DNA of 64,000 nucleotides from Sphingomonas daechungensis (GCF_014489495.1 NZ_CP060780.1:1933001-1997000); one strand, 5' to 3'. Shown: positions 10,329-22,318, numbered from the stretch's first letter. Numbers and translations are program-made. Notes: a model not told the origin generated them from the sequence alone.

Positions 10329-11549
10329 CTAGAAGGCGCTCAGACCCGTGATCGCGCGTCCGAGGATCAGCGCGTGGACATCGTGCGTACCCTCGTAGGT
10401 GTTGACCGTCTCGAGGTTTGCCGCATGGCGCATGACCTGGAATTCGGCGCTGATACCGTTGCCGCCATGCATGTCGCGGGCGACACGGGCGATATCGAGC
10501 GCCTTGCCGCAATTGTTGCGCTTCAGGAGGCTGATCGTCTCCGGAATCAGCGTGCCCTCTTCGAGCCTGCGGCCAACGCGGAGTGCCGCTTGAAGGCCGA
10601 GCGTAATCTCGGTGACCATGTTAGCTAGCTTCAGCTGTACGATCTGGTTGGAGGCGAGGGGCCTTCCGAACTGCTTCCGATCGAGCGTGTACTGGCGCGC
10701 AGCGGCGTAGCAGGCTTCCGCAGCACCCATCGAGCCCCAGCCGATGCCGTAGCGGGCGCGGTTGAGGCAGCCGAACGGCCCCTTCAGGCCTTCGACATTG
10801 GGAAGGAGGGCGTCTTCGCCGACCTCGACATTGTCCATGACGATCTCGCCGGTGATCGAGGCGCGAAGCGACAGCTTCTCCTTGATCTTGGGAGCGCTGA
10901 GCCCGGGCATCCCCTTTTCGAGCACGAAGCCCCGGATCTTGCCGCCATGCGCATCGGACTTCGCCCAGACGACGAAAACGTCGGCGATCGGCGAGTTGGT
11001 AATCCACATCTTGGTGCCGGTGATGCGATAGCCGTTGGCCGTCTTCTCGGCGCGAGTGCGCATGCTGCTCGGGTCGGAGCCCGAGTCCGGCTCTGTCAGC
11101 CCGAAGCAGCCAACAAATTCTCCGCGGGCGAGTTTCGGCAGGTACTTCATCCTCTGCTCTTCGGAACCGTAAGCAAAGATCGGATACATCACGAGGCTCG
11201 ACTGGACCGAACAGGCCGAACGGTAGCCGCTATCCACACGCTCGACGGCACGCGCGATCAGACCGTAGCTGACGTAGCCGAGGCCCGCTCCGCCATATTG
11301 TTCGGGAACCGTGGCACCGAGCAGGCCAAGCTCGCCCATTTCGCTCATGATCTCGCGGTCGAAGCGCTCTTCCATGTAAGCGCTGGTGACCCGTGGCTGC
11401 AGGTTCTCCTGCGCGTAATTCTCGGCCGTGTCGCGAACGAGGCGCTCCTCCTCGGTCAGCTGATGCTCGAGGTCGTACGGATCCGCCCAGTCGAACGGCA
11501 AAATGGCGGGCTCGGGATGGTGAGCGTCCGCCTTGAGAGAAGTGGCCAC
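10329..11549 (-). CDS. gcdH: Glutaryl-CoA dehydrogenase-type acyl-CoA dehydrogenase
   Basis: This intact 406-residue flavoenzyme oxidises and decarboxylates glutaryl-CoA to crotonyl-CoA in lysine/tryptophan breakdown. Acyl-CoA dehydrogenase marks include [12 protein letters not shown] and [20 protein letters not shown]. The catalytic base Glu sits in [15 protein letters not shown] near the C-terminus, as in GCDH. The start is a GTG at 11549 giving [10 protein letters not shown]. Read without correcting the neighbour's frame, this gene appears fused to the tail of the upstream TonB receptor; that fusion is spurious. Specificity for glutaryl-CoA rather than another short acyl-CoA is inferred from overall similarity. 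Confidence 0.9.
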   Translation of the reverse strand: MATSLKADAHHPEPAILPFDWADPYDLEHQLTEEERLVRDTAENYAQENLQPRVTSAYMEERFDREIMSEMGELGLLGATVPEQYGGAGLGYVSYGLIARAVERVDSGYRSACSVQSSLVMYPIFAYGSEEQRMKYLPKLARGEFVGCFGLTEPDSGSDPSSMRTRAEKTANGYRITGTKMWITNSPIADVFVVWAKSDAHGGKIRGFVLEKGMPGLSAPKIKEKLSLRASITGEIVMDNVEVGEDALLPNVEGLKGPFGCLNRARYGIGWGSMGAAEACYAAARQYTLDRKQFGRPLASNQIVQLKLANMVTEITLGLQAALRVGRRLEEGTLIPETISLLKRNNCGKALDIARVARDMHGGNGISAEFQVMRHAANLETVNTYEGTHDVHALILGRAITGLSAF

Positions 11550-11593
11550 GTGAATACCCTGCGATTGAGAAAGTCGCGGGCTCCTTACAATTG

Positions 11594-13767
11594 TCAGTCG
11601 TCCTTCGCCACCCCAGTGCCGCCACCGCCGCCGAAGCTCTGCTTCATGGTGAAGCCGAAGCTGATGTGCCGGTTGCGCTCGCGAACCTCGCGAATGACGT
11701 CGATGGGCGTAGCGCGATTCGGGAAGAACAGCAGCCTCTCGCGGTTGCCGCTGGTGTCGAAGGCGTTGTCGACGTTGAAGCTGATCGCCGTTCGCGCGGT
11801 CGGGCGGTACTCGACGAAGGCCGTTCCATATGGGCCGCCATTGAAGTTCGAATCGAACTCGTCGGTGCGGTAGAAGGTGAAGCGGGCATTGTCGTTGACC
11901 GCGACGCCGTAGGACCATTTCCCGATGTCCCGGCGAACGTCGACGCTCCACTGCCAAGCCGGGAAGAACCCGCTGAACTTGCGTGGATCGCCCGTGATGG
12001 GTCGTCGACGCGGGTTCGCTGAATGGTCCCGTCAAACTTGACGCGAAGGCCATTCCACACGCGTGAAAGCGGTGCATCCAGCGTGAGGGTCGCGAACGTG
12101 CGCTTGCCAGTGCCGATGTTCCCCGGTGCGTCGAACGTATTGCCCTGGTCATCCGTGATGAGAATTCGATCCTGGAGCATGCTGATCAGGTCGTAGCCGA
12201 GGTCCAGCTTGATCAGGCCCTGGCCAAGGAACGGATGCTCGGCCATCGCCCGGAATTCCCAGGTCCGCTGCGGTTGGAGGTTCTCGTTGCCCGCATTGAC
12301 GCGGTCGGTCGAAAGCTCGGCCACGCTGATGAAGTCGTAGAAGTCCAGCTGGGCGACGACCCGGCGGATCGAGAAGCGCGAATGCCATCCGCCGCCCGGC
12401 TTCCAGTCCAGAGCGATGTTTGGCTTGAGGAATTTCAGCGTCCTGTCTGCCGAGGTATCGCCGGTCACGGTCAGGTGGGAGAACTCATAGTTCAATCCGC
12501 CGTCGATCCGGAGCACCGGTGACAGGTTCCGGCCGAGGCTAAAGTAGACCTCGCCGCGCTTCTCCTTGACCCGTGCGTCGTCGAGCGGAAGGTCGATGCG
12601 CACGCGATTGCCGCTCTGGTCGAAGGCGAACAGATCGACCGTGCTGTCGAGCGTGTTCAGCGCCGCTTCGGCGCCCGCTTCGAAGCTGAAGCCGGCAAGA
12701 TCCGCTCGGGTCCAGCTCAGCCGTCCGATCGTCTCATTGCGTTGCGCCTGAACGCGCTGGTCGAAGCCGCCCACAACCGATCCGCCATTGGAGATCAGGC
12801 CGTCGCGTTCGAGGTACGTATCCTTGTCGTCGCGCTGGCGGCGAGTGGCCAAGCCGACGAGCTTGATCGCGCCGCCAAGCAGGGGCTGCGTAATGTCGCC
12901 GCCGACCTCGATCACGGGGTCGCGATACTTCTGGAAAAGATTGTCGTCGTGCTGGGGACCGCCAACGGGCGAGACGCGATTATCCTGCGTCAGGTCGAAC
13001 CGGCTCGGCTGCCAGCGCAGGTTGATGCGGTACGCTTCCGATGCACTCTTCTCGAGCGCCCAGCTTCCCGCCAGGAACGGATCGCGGTTGAAGTAACTGT
13101 TGTGCTTGCGGCGGAATTCGACGGGCAAACCGGTGAGCTCGTCGGTGAGCGTGTCAGTGCCTTCCTCCAGCTGCCGGTTGCGGCCGGTGCCCGCCGACAG
13201 ATTGAAGCTGGACTGGCCGGTACGGATAAGCGCCGAGCCCTGGATGTCGGTGTTGATATAGCCATCGTACCGCCGCATCGTCGCAGCGGTGATGTTGGCG
13301 TCGATGCCCGACTGTTCCGACAGGATGACGTTCAGCACCTGGCTCTTGCCGGCATAGTCGGAACCGAAAAGGTCGCCTGGGCCGACCTCGACGCGAACGA
13401 CGCGCTGCGCCGGGATGCGGGAAAGAGTGACCTCCAGCGATTCGGCTTTCGATGTCGGGCGCGCCCCGTTGAAGACGACGTTACCCGCGGTACCTGCAAA
13501 ACCGCGCACGTCGACCTGGCCAAGATTGGTCTGCGTGCTTCCAAGGTCGAGGGTGAAGCCCGGAACCCGCCGCACAATGTCCAGCGCCGATCGCGGAGCA
13601 AACTGCGCAAAATAGGCAGCCCCATATGTCGTCGTTCGTGACGTTCCGGCTTGCGGCGTAGCCGCTGTGGATTGGGGGTCGCTCGGGCTCGGAGTCTGCG
13701 CCGCGGCGATGTCGGGCATCACCAACGAACTCGCTGCAATCGTTCCAAGCAATAAGGCTCGCGCCAT
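11594..13767 (-). CDS. TonB-dependent outer membrane receptor (frame-broken near 12000)
   Basis: This TonB-dependent receptor has about 725 residues. The ATG at 13767 gives a signal peptide ([24 protein letters not shown]). A short Ser/Thr/Pro-rich linker leads to a plug domain with [34 protein letters not shown] and [23 protein letters not shown]. The barrel ends [12 protein letters not shown] then a short charged tail, with [11 protein letters not shown] just before, typical of these receptors. One missing base near 12000 breaks the frame about 130 residues from the end. No substrate can be named. It follows the membrane SARP-type regulator on the same strand with a gap of about 190 bases, suggesting that regulator may control it. 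Confidence 0.88.
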
Positions 13768-13961
13768 CCGGATCCCCAAGTGATGTCTCGGGGCCGCTAA
13801 GGCAGGGACTTCGAACGAACGACGCGGGTTCGATCAATCGACGAACGGTTCGACCAGAGCCGTTGGTGCACGCACGGGTGGCTGGGCGGCGAAGCGGGAT
13901 ACGAGCGCTCTTCATGCCGGCGAACTGAGGCGCGCCCGTCAAAGGCGACGCGGCTCGACCG

Positions 13962-16599
13962 TCAATTCTTCGTCAAAAGTGCACCGTTACCGCGAATCCA
14001 AGTATCGCGCGCAATTGGCGACAAGCCAGCTTTAACCCGCTCAGCGTTCAACGCAGCTCGCAGCCGCTCGTCCGCCGCCGCCAATCTCTGGTCACCATTC
14101 AGAGATGCGAAAAGAGGGTTCTTGAGCAATGAGATTGGGGGAACCTGGTTGAGGCTGAGAGGTGACTTCCGCGATAGCTCGTCGAGTTTGGCAAGTGCTT
14201 CATCGCGACGGCCCGACAACGCAGCGATATTTGCCTCGTTGACCGTTCGGATGGCTCCCCGAGCCCCGCCTGAGGCAATTGCGAAGTGTTCTGCGCATAG
14301 GTTGCCAGCAAGCGGTTGGCGTCTGCTGTTCTGCCTGCACGCTGAAGTGCAAGCACCAATTCCGGGACGGCAACGGACGTAATGTCCACTTGGCCAGCCT
14401 GAATCGCTGGTCTGGTGCGATCATAGATTTCAACCAGGTCGGACCCGCGACCCATCAACAGGAGGAGCCTCGCCGAGCCCCAGAAGTTTGCACGGTCCCA
14501 GAAGTCGGGGCCGAGGGCCTTCGCTTCGGCGACCACTTTCTCAAGGTTACCGTTGAGGATTGCGATGGTCATCGGATCGAATGCGGCATGCCGCGAAGCC
14601 GCGCGAGTTTCCCCCAGCCAACCCAGGGCATTGGCCAGATAGAATTGCATCAGGCGCTCGTCGCCGAAGCGCGCCTCCAACGTCCGCGAATAGCGAAGGT
14701 TGTCGGCCAGGCGGTTCTCGGCGTTGGCAAAGCTTCGGAGCAGCTGGAGTTTGGCGCGATCGTCGCGGCTTAACGACAGGAAGCGACGCAACAAAGCGTG
14801 AGCCTCCTGATCGCGGCCAAGGAACAGCAGGGCGCCCGTCAAATGGTCGTAGTTGAGGCCCCAAAGGGGATCTAGTTCAACAGCGCGGCGATACTCGGCG
14901 ATGCCCTCGTCGAAACGGTTCGAGATCCACAGCACCTGACCGAGCCAGCGATGATAATCCGAGCGCTGCGGGCTGAGCTCGACCGCCTTCCGATAGTAGG
15001 GAAGGGAGCTCTTGTCGTAGATGTTGAGCAATCCCATCGCCGCGTAGGCGTCACCCAGGTTTGGATCCAACTGAATGGCCTTGCGAGCCAGCCGCGTGGC
15101 CTCGGCGCGCGCTTCGTTGAGCGGGCGCGATCCATAATTGGTCGGATGGTCCGACAGCAGCATCTGCGCCTGCGCCAATTCAGCATAGGCAGGAGCATAA
15201 TCGGGATCGAGGGCGATCGCCTGCTTCAACAGGTCGCTCGCCTCATTGAGCGGGTTTTCGCGACGTTCGCGAATCAGCTGCCGAGCTGCGAGGTACCGAT
15301 CATAGACATCGGGAGTAGTCGTTCGGGTCGAGGAGACTCCAAAGGATTGTGAAAGCCGCGACGCAACGGTCTTCGCAATGTCGCCCTGGACAGCAAAGAT
15401 GTCGCCGAGTTGCCGTTCGTATTTCTCGGACCACATCTGGGCACCATCGGACACGCGAGTGAGAGTGACGATCACGAGTACTCGATTGCCGGCGGTCCTG
15501 ACGCTTCCGTCGAGCAGGTGCGTGATGCCCAGCTGGCGCGCCGTCTCCAATGCATTTTGCCGTTGTGCAATTTCCTCCGCGGAGACCCGCCCCAGCACCC
15601 GGAGGCGTTGCTCATGCGAGAGAAGATTCAGGATCTCGTCGGAAACTCCCGTCGCGAAATAGTCCTGCGTCTTCTGCCCGACTTCCTCGAAGGGCAGGAC
15701 GGCAATGTTCGGCTGGGCTGCGGCCGTGCCCGGGCGGAGGAGATATACCCCGCAGCAAGGATCAACGCGCCGATCAGAAGGAGCGGGAAGAACCATTTCC
15801 ACCTGACCGCCCGTTGAGGAGGAAGGGAGTAAATCTCGTCGGCCTTCGACCTTGGAAAGCGTGCTGCCCTGCTCTCCAGAAGTGTTCGAGTCTCCTGAGA
15901 TGGCTTTAGTCCGAGCTCGTCGCCGAGCCGCTTCTCCAGTCGTTCGGTCCGCCGGTGTGCACCCGCTCGATCGCCCAGGGCGATGTCGGCTCTGACGCCG
16001 GCGTGGGCAGCTCGTTCATCGAGAGGATCGATCGCCTCAAGGGCATCCGCTATCCTTCGCGCGGACGCTGCGTCCTCGCTGGAGAGGGCAGCGTCCGCTG
16101 CATCGGTCCCCTTGCGCTGGATCAATGCGGACAGCCGGGTTCGTTCGGTCCGGAGCCACTCGTCGAACTCCGGCGTCAGGTCATCGAGGTCGGTAAGGGG
16201 AGGCCACTGAACTTCCTGCAGCCGGTCAGCCATCTCGACTGCATCCAGGTCTTCTTCAAAACTGCTGACGTCATTCGAAAGCCGCTTCGGTCCGAGCGCG
16301 ACCGATTCGCGACTCACGGTGAGGATCCCGGCGGTCGCCAGTTCACGCAGCTCGTAGAGGCTTTGACGAAGGCTCGCTTTGGCCTGTTCTTCTCCGCGAT
16401 CGCCCCACAAGAGCTCGGCCAGTCGAAACCGGGGAACCGGTCCGCGTGACAGTGCCACAATCGCCAGGACCGCCCGCGTCTTCCTGGCCTTGGGCGTGAG
16501 GTCGTTGCCCGCCTGATCCATGAGGCGCAGCGGCCCGAGCAGCGTCATTGCCGCTTCGCTGGTCCAGATGTCCTGCCGGCTGCTGCCCTGGTCCGCCAT
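13962..16599 (-). CDS. Membrane-anchored SARP-type transcriptional regulator with TolB-like domain and TPRs (frame-broken)
   Basis: A large (~880-residue) regulator in four parts. First is an N-terminal OmpR/SARP winged helix (residues ~15-105: LLGPLRL, TPKARKTRAVLAIVALSRG, ASLRQSLYELRELA). Second is a bacterial transcriptional activation (BTAD) helical domain (~110-250, ending ERLEKRLGDELGLKPS). One transmembrane helix (KWFFPLLLIGALILAAGY) follows. The third part is a periplasmic TolB/FlgO-like domain (NIAVLPFEEVGQKTQDYFATGVSDEI split at 20), and the fourth is a run of TPR repeats (ALDPDYAPAYAELAQAQ, AIQLDPNLGDAYAAMGLLN). Frame breaks lie near 15745 and 14240. The layout resembles CadC-like one-component sensors, where the periplasmic half senses and the cytoplasmic half binds DNA. 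Ligand and targets are unknown; the TonB receptor gene just downstream is the obvious candidate. Confidence 0.85.
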
Positions 16600-16645
16600 C
16601 AGGTGTAGTGCATAACTATTACAGTGCGCCTTGGCGAGTTGAACG

Positions 16646-16735
<90 letters not shown>

Positions 16736-16852
16736 TTCGTTCAGCTCTTGCCGCTATCGCGTGTCGGGATGGGACGTGCAAGGCGCGCGGCGAACACGGC
16801 TGGCGTTTATCGGCGTTTACCCCTTAGCCTTGCACGTGGAGGGAGTGACGAA

Positions 16853-17959
16853 TTGCGGTTGAGCAGCGCCTGGATTCTAGCCGCGGTGGCTTCGCTGGCA
16901 TGCGGACCGGCGAACGCACAGACGGACCCGCTCGCGCCGCTGGCTCAATCGCCTCGGCCGGCGCTGCAGCCCGTACAGACCATCAACATGCGCCCAGCCT
17001 TTGCCATGCCGTCGGCGTTCGATGCCTATAAGCTGTACCTCGCCGGTCTCGCCCGCAGCCAGGGGATCCGCGAGGCCACGATCCAGGCCAACGTCATGGA
17101 CCTCACGCTGAATCGCCGCGTGATGGAGCTTGACCAGGCCCAGCCCGGTGGCCCGCCGAACAGCAGCTACATCCCGCCTTCGCACCCTATCAGCGGGACC
17201 ACGTTACCCCCAGCCTGATCCGCCGCGGGCAAGACCGGTACTCCTCGAATTACAGCAGTCTCGCCCGCATCCAGGCGCGCTACGGCGTCGATCCGGGCAT
17301 CCTGATGGCCATCTACGGTCATGAGACGAGCTACGGCGCCGTAACCGGCGGATTCGACCTCCTGCAGGCCCTTGCCAGCCTCGCTTACGAAGGCCGCCGC
17401 CGACCGATGTTCGAGAGCGAATTCGTCTCGGCGCTCCGCCTGATCGACATGGGCGTGCCCCGATGGCGGCTGAAGGGCAGCTACGCAGGCGCGACCGGCT
17501 ATCCGCAGTTCATGCCCTCGGTCGTGGTCAAGCTGCGCGCCGACGGCGACGGCGACGGCTATGCGACATCTGGGGAAGCGAGGCGGACGGTCTCGCGTCG
17601 ATCGCCAATTATCTCCGCAATGCGGCTGGAAGGCCGGCGTTCCCTGGGGCGTAGCCGCGCGCGTGTCGCCGACGCTCAATCGCGCAGCGATTCGTTCGAC
17701 CCTTCGGGCTCCGAGATGCGAGCGTGTCTATGCGAGGCACAGCCGCTGGCTGACGGTCGGCCAATGGCGGGCGATCGGCGTTGTCCCGTACAGCTCGGCT
17801 CTCGCCAACACCGAGGTCGCAACCCTCCTCGAGCCCGACGGGCCCAACGGGACGGCGTACCTGCTTACCGGCAATTATCGGGCGATCCTCGATTACAATT
17901 GCTCGAATTTCTACGCGTTGTCGGTCGGCCTTCTCGCAAACGCGATCACCGGGCGCTGA
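16853..17959 (+). CDS. Lytic murein transglycosylase, MltB/SLT_2 family (frame-broken)
   Basis: This exported peptidoglycan-cleaving enzyme has about 370 residues. The likely start is TTG at 16853, nine bases after GGAGGGAG, opening a signal peptide (LRLSSAWILAAVASLACGPANA). The MltB fold follows: RSQGIREATIQANVMDLTLN, then YGVDPGILMAIYGHETSYG with the catalytic Glu in HETSYG, then YAGATGYPQFMPS and NTEVATLLEPDGPNGTAYLLTGNYRAI, ending NYRAILDYNCSNFYALSVG. Three frame breaks (near 17180, 17565, 17625) each fit one missing base. It leads a plus-strand run of cell-wall and replication genes. Confidence 0.88.
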
Positions 17960-18030
17960 ACCCCTCGCGCCAGCCGAATCGCGGCGATAGGAAGGTCACT
18001 CACCTAGCCAAGCAGGACATTTCCGAGTCG

Positions 18031-19203
18031 ATGAAACGCGCAGTACTGATTGCTTCCGTCACCGCCCTGACTCTAGCCTCCGGAGCGCCTGCCAAGGCTC
18101 CCCATTCGATACGCCCGCCAGGGTTGCCTATCTGATCGACCTGACTTCGGGGGCGGTCTTGCTTTCGAAGAATGCTGACGTCCGGATGCCGCCCGCGTCG
18201 ATGGCCAAGATGATGACCACCAACGTCGCCTTCGAGCTGATCAAGAAGGGCGACCTCAAGACTGACAAGAAGTGCACGGTCCGCCCGGAGACGTGGCAGA
18301 AATGGCATGGCCGCAAGCCGGCTCGACCATGTTCCTCAGTCCGAACGAGCAGGTGTCGGTCGACGAGTTGCTGAAAGGGATCATCACCTTGTCGGGCAAC
18401 GACGCTTCGGTCGTGCTCGCAGAGTGCATCGCGGGGACGGAGGAAGCCTTCGCCAACGTCATGAACGAGAATGCAAAGCGGCTGGGGCTGACGAATAGCC
18501 ATTTTGGCAATTCGAACGGCTGGCCGGACGAGGGCCGGACCTACGTCACCGCTCGAGACCTGGCTACTCTGGCCCGAGCGGAGATCGAGAACTACCCGAT
18601 CTCTATAAGAAATATTACAGCCTTACCGAGTACACGCACGGGCAGACGCTGGGGTCGGGCGCCGCGATCACTCAGGCCAACCGCAACCCTTTGCTCGGCC
18701 GTGTCCCGGGCGCTGATGGACTGAAGACCGGCCATACCGAGGAGGCAGGCTATGGCTTCACCGGTTCTGCGGAGCAGAACGGACGCCGCCTGATCATGGT
18801 CGTGGCGGGTCTCGACAGCTTCAATCAGCGGATCACGGAGTCGGTTCGGCTGATGCAGTGGGGCTTCAACGCCTGGCAGTCGAAGCCCTTGTTCAAAGCC
18901 GGCGCAAGCATCGGATCCGCGAAGGTCCAACTGGGCAGCAGTAGCGAAGTCCCGCTGGTGGCGCCGCGTGACCTGGCCGTGACGATCCCGGCGGGAGTGC
19001 TCTCCAAGACCGGAGCGATGAAGATCCGCTACCAGGGACCGGTCAAGGCTCCGATTGCCAAGGGGCAGCACATTGCCGATCTGGTCGTGGCCATGCCAGA
19101 TGGAGAGCAGGTGATGCCGCTCGTCGCCGGAGAAGCCGTTGGCGAAGCGGGCTTTTTCGGTCGCGCGTGGATCGGCCTCAAGCAGCTGTTCGGCATGGCG
19201 TGA
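18031..19203 (+). CDS. dacC: D-alanyl-D-alanine carboxypeptidase, PBP5/6 (DacC) type (frame-broken)
   Basis: This peptidase S11 low-molecular-mass penicillin-binding protein trims the terminal D-Ala from peptidoglycan stems in the periplasm. It has a signal peptide (MKRAVLIASVTALTLASGAPAKA) and the active-site tetrad ASMAKMM (SxxK), SGND (SxN) and DGLKTGHTEEAGYG (KTG). A C-terminal PBP5_C beta domain follows, ending in an amphipathic membrane-anchoring helix FFGRAWIGLKQLFGMA. Three single-base losses near 18100, 18315 and 18605 break it. The stop overlaps the tmk start as GTGA. Confidence 0.93.
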
Positions 19204-19826
19204 GCGACGGACCGCGCTTCATCACGCTCGAAGGCGGAGAGGGCGTCGGCAAGTCGACCCAGCTGAAGGCCCTTCATGCCGCGCTGGCGGAAAGGGGCCT
19301 GCACTGCGCTATTACGCGCGAGCCGGGAGGCAGCGAGGGCGCCGAAGCGATCCGCGCTCTCGTACTCAGCGGCGACGACTCCCGTTGGTCCTCAGAGGCC
19401 GAAGCCCTGCTGTTCGCCGCTGCGCGTGCGGATCATGTCGAAAAAACGATCCGACCGGCGCTGGAGCAGGGCCACTGGGTGCTCAGCGATCGCTTTCTGG
19501 ACTCGTCGCTTGCATATCAAGGCGGTGCGCTCGGTCTCGGAGTAGAGCGCGTTCGTGAACTTTACCGCTTCGCGTGTGGCGACTTCCTGCCGGACAGGAC
19601 GCTCGTTCTGGTCCTCGATGAGGGTGCGGAGCGAGCCAGAGCCCGCGACACTGAAGGTTCTGATCGGATCGGTGGACGCTCCGACGCCTTCCATAGGGCG
19701 GTGGACGTCGCATTCCGTCAGATCGCCGCTCAAGAACCCGATCGCGTGCGACTAATCGACGCTTCAGGAACGCCACAGGACGTTACGGCGCGTCTTCTCG
19801 ACAATCTCGCGGACCTGCTGCCATGA
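19200..19826 (+). CDS. tmk: Thymidylate kinase
   Basis: This intact 208-residue enzyme phosphorylates dTMP to dTDP. It has a P-loop LEGGEGVGKSTQ, the DR(Y/F) motif SDRFLDSSLAYQG and a LID region with several arginines (ERARARDTEGSDRIGGR). The GTG at 19200 is chosen because it overlaps the upstream stop (GTGA) and puts the P-loop about ten residues in. Its stop overlaps the holB ATG by four bases. Confidence 0.95.
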   Translation: MSDGPRFITLEGGEGVGKSTQLKALHAALAERGLHCAITREPGGSEGAEAIRALVLSGDDSRWSSEAEALLFAAARADHVEKTIRPALEQGHWVLSDRFLDSSLAYQGGALGLGVERVRELYRFACGDFLPDRTLVLVLDEGAERARARDTEGSDRIGGRSDAFHRAVDVAFRQIAAQEPDRVRLIDASGTPQDVTARLLDNLADLLP

Positions 19827-20792
19827 TCTTCGGACAGGACCGAGCCGTTGAGCAATTCACCGCAGCGCGGCAGAGTGGTGCTCTTCACCATGCATGGCTT
19901 CTTTCGGGTCCAAAGGGCGTTGGAAAGGCAAGCTTTGCGAGGCTGGCGGCAACCCGCTTGCTCTCAGAGGCCGCAGGCCCTGCCTTCTCTGCCGCTGGCC
20001 TCGAGACTCCGGAAGATCATCGGATCGCCAAGCTGGTCGAAGCCGGAAGCCATCCCGACCTGCGCTGGCTGGAGCGGCTTACCAACGAAAAGACCGGTAA
20101 TCTCGCTCGGAATATCAGCGTCGACCAGGTTCGCGCGCTCGGCGAACTGTTCGACCTGACGCCGCGCTGTCGCCTTGGCGCGCAGTGGTCATCGATTCGA
20201 TCGACGACCTCGAAAAATCCGCCGCCAACGCTCTTCTCAAGATGCTGGAGGAGCCGCCGGCGAATACCATTTTCTTCCTGGTCACGCATGCACCGGGGAG
20301 ATTGCTACCGACGATCCGGTCTCGTTGCCGGCGGCTCGACTTCCAGCCGCTGGACGATGACGCCATGACGTCGATCCTGGCGAAGGCCCTGCCGATGCAA
20401 AAGGATTTCGAGAGGACGCGCGTCATCTCGGCGGCCGCAGGCTCCGCTGGAAGGGCTTTGGCACTGGCTGAGCTCGACCTCATTTCCCTGGAGGACAAGG
20501 CGCTTCGCATTCTCCGCCAGGGCGATCCGACCAACGGCCGACGATCCGACCTGGCGACGGAACTCGGCAAACGCGGCGCAGGCGACCGCTACGCAGCCTT
20601 CCTTGAGATCCTGCCGTCCGTCATCGCCCGCGAAGCCCGTTCGCTGAGCGGCGCCCCAGGCAAAGGGCAGTGGATGCCTATTCTCGCACCCGCGAGCTGG
20701 TGGCGATCGCTCCCCGCCTATCGCTCGATCCCGCGGCAACGGTGTTCCAGCTAGGGGGAATTCTCGCTTCGGTTGCCGACCCGCTTCCTTGA
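19823..20792 (+). CDS. holB: DNA polymerase III subunit delta' (frame-broken)
   Basis: This is the AAA+ clamp-loader subunit, about 320 residues, opening IFGQDRAVEQF and HAWLLSGPKGVGKASFAR (Walker A). The sensor/arginine-finger region lies around SIDDLEKSAANALLKMLEEPP and HAPGRLLPTIRSRCRRLDF, classic delta'. Breaks near 20165 and 20670 are single missing bases; the corrected C-terminus (ELVAIAPRLSLDPAATVFQL) stops at 20792. The tmk-holB-metG-tatD order is shared by many alphaproteobacteria. Confidence 0.92.
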
Positions 20793-20800
20793 AGCCCCAA

Positions 20801-20819
20801 ACCGCCCCGCTAGGGCGGT
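20801..20819 (+). repeat. Short GC-rich hairpin overlapping the metG ribosome-binding region
   Basis: ACCGCCC and GGGCGGT form a perfect 7-bp stem around a five-base loop, ending five bases before the metG ATG. The only SD-like bases (GGTGA, 20817-20821) lie in the 3' arm, so the stem would cover them. No T-tract follows, so it is not a terminator. Whether it affects metG translation is untested. Confidence 0.5.
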
Positions 20820-20824
20820 GACGA

Positions 20825-22318
20825 ATGTCCGAACCTTTCTACATCACCACCGCGATCAGCTACCCGAACGGGCCGCCGCACATCGGCCATGCCTATGAGG
20901 CCATCGCGGCTGACGTGATCGCACGCTTCCGGCGATCTCAGGGATGCGACGTCCGGTTCCAGACAGGAACGGACGAGCATGGGCTCAAGATGGCCCAGGC
21001 GGCCCGTGCGGAGAATATCGAGCCTCGTGGCCTTGCGGACAGAATGTCGCGTCTTTTCCAGGAGATGTGCGACACGCTTAATGTCTCGTACGATCGTTTC
21101 ATTCGCACCTCCCAGCCCGACCATTACCGCGCAAGCCAGGCGATCTGGAAAGCAATGGAGGAGAGGGGGACCTCTATCTCGATCGCTACGAAGGTTGGTA
21201 CTCGGTCCGCGACGAGGCCTACTACGAGGAAGACGAGCTCATCATCGGCGAAGGCGGCGAGAAGCTGTCACCGCAGGGAACTCCGGTCGAATGGACTGTC
21301 GAAGAGAGTTGGTTCTTTCGGCTGTCGAAATATCAGCAGCCGTTGCTCGACCTCTACGCGTCAAACCCCGAGTTCATCCAGCCGGACACCCGGCGCAACG
21401 AGATCGTCCGCTTCGTCGAAGGCGGCCTGAAGGATCTCAGCATCTCGCGCACCAGCTTCGACTGGGGTGTCCCGGTGCCGGGCAGCGACAACCATGTGAT
21501 GTACGTCTGGCTGGACGCGCTGACGAACTACATCACCGGGCTTGGCTATCCCGACGAGACTGAACTGTGGGAGCGCTACTGGCCCGCGAACGTCCACCTG
21601 ATCGGGAAGGACGTGGTCCGCTTCCACGCCGTCTATTGGCCGGCGTTCCTGATGTCGGCGGGGATTGCGTTGCCGAAGATGGTCTACGGTCACGGCTTTC
21701 TGCTGATCCGCGGCGAGAAGATGTCGAAGAGCGTCGGCAATGTCGTCGACCCCTTGCGCTCGCGCGGGCTTTGGCGTCGACCAGTTGCGCTACTTCCTCA
21801 TGCGCGAAGTCACCTTCGGTCAGGACGGGAGCTACAGCGCCGAAGCAATCGTCAACCGCGTGAACGCCGAGCTCGCGAACAGTTTCGGCAATCTGGCGCA
21901 GCGCACTTTATCGATGGTCTTCAAGAACTTGAATGGAGTACTTCCTGCTGCAGGGGAACTCGCAGAAGATATCGATCTACTTCGTAAGGTTGATCAGGCC
22001 TGTGCGGATCTCAATGCGCGATTTGACGAGTATGCTTTCTCGGCGGGGTTAGAGGCCTGGATGGGCGCGGTCTTCGCCTGCAATGCCTATGTGGACGCAC
22101 AGGCGCCGTGGGCGCTTCGCAAGACCGACGCGAACCGCATGGCAGCCGTGCTCGGCACGCTGGTGAGCGCCGTGCGGCAACTCGCTGAAGCTGTTGCACC
22201 AGTGATACCGTCCGCGTCGGCTGCGTTACTGAGCCAGATCGCGGAGGGGGACGACGGCAACCCGATTGCGCAGCCCCAACCTCTGTTCCCGCGGCTGGAA
22301 CTGGAAGACGAGGCGTGA
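20825..22318 (+). CDS. metG: Methionyl-tRNA synthetase (frame-broken)
   Basis: This class I synthetase, about 500 residues, charges tRNA-Met. It opens [20 protein letters not shown] (HIGH motif), has [14 protein letters not shown] and the second signature [14 protein letters not shown] (KMSKS), and an anticodon-binding helical domain at the C-terminus ([21 protein letters not shown]). There is no CxxC zinc knuckle between the signatures, so this is the zinc-free short form, and no C-terminal dimerisation domain. Three single-base losses lie near 21172, 21750 and 21770. The stop overlaps the tatD GTG start. Confidence 0.94.

Noticed and set aside
10947-11873. Long plus-strand open frame (308 codons) opposite the glutaryl-CoA dehydrogenase and receptor 3' end
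   Set aside because: It crosses two real genes on the other strand and has low-complexity composition.
10329-12152. 607-residue fusion of TonB-receptor tail and acyl-CoA dehydrogenase
   Set aside because: The N-terminal half is a wrong-frame reading of the receptor. The corrected receptor stops at 11594 and the dehydrogenase starts at GTG 11549.
12742-13641. Long plus-strand open frame (299 codons) inside the TonB receptor
   Set aside because: It is antisense to clear receptor coding sequence and has no family features. GC-rich DNA often yields such shadow frames.
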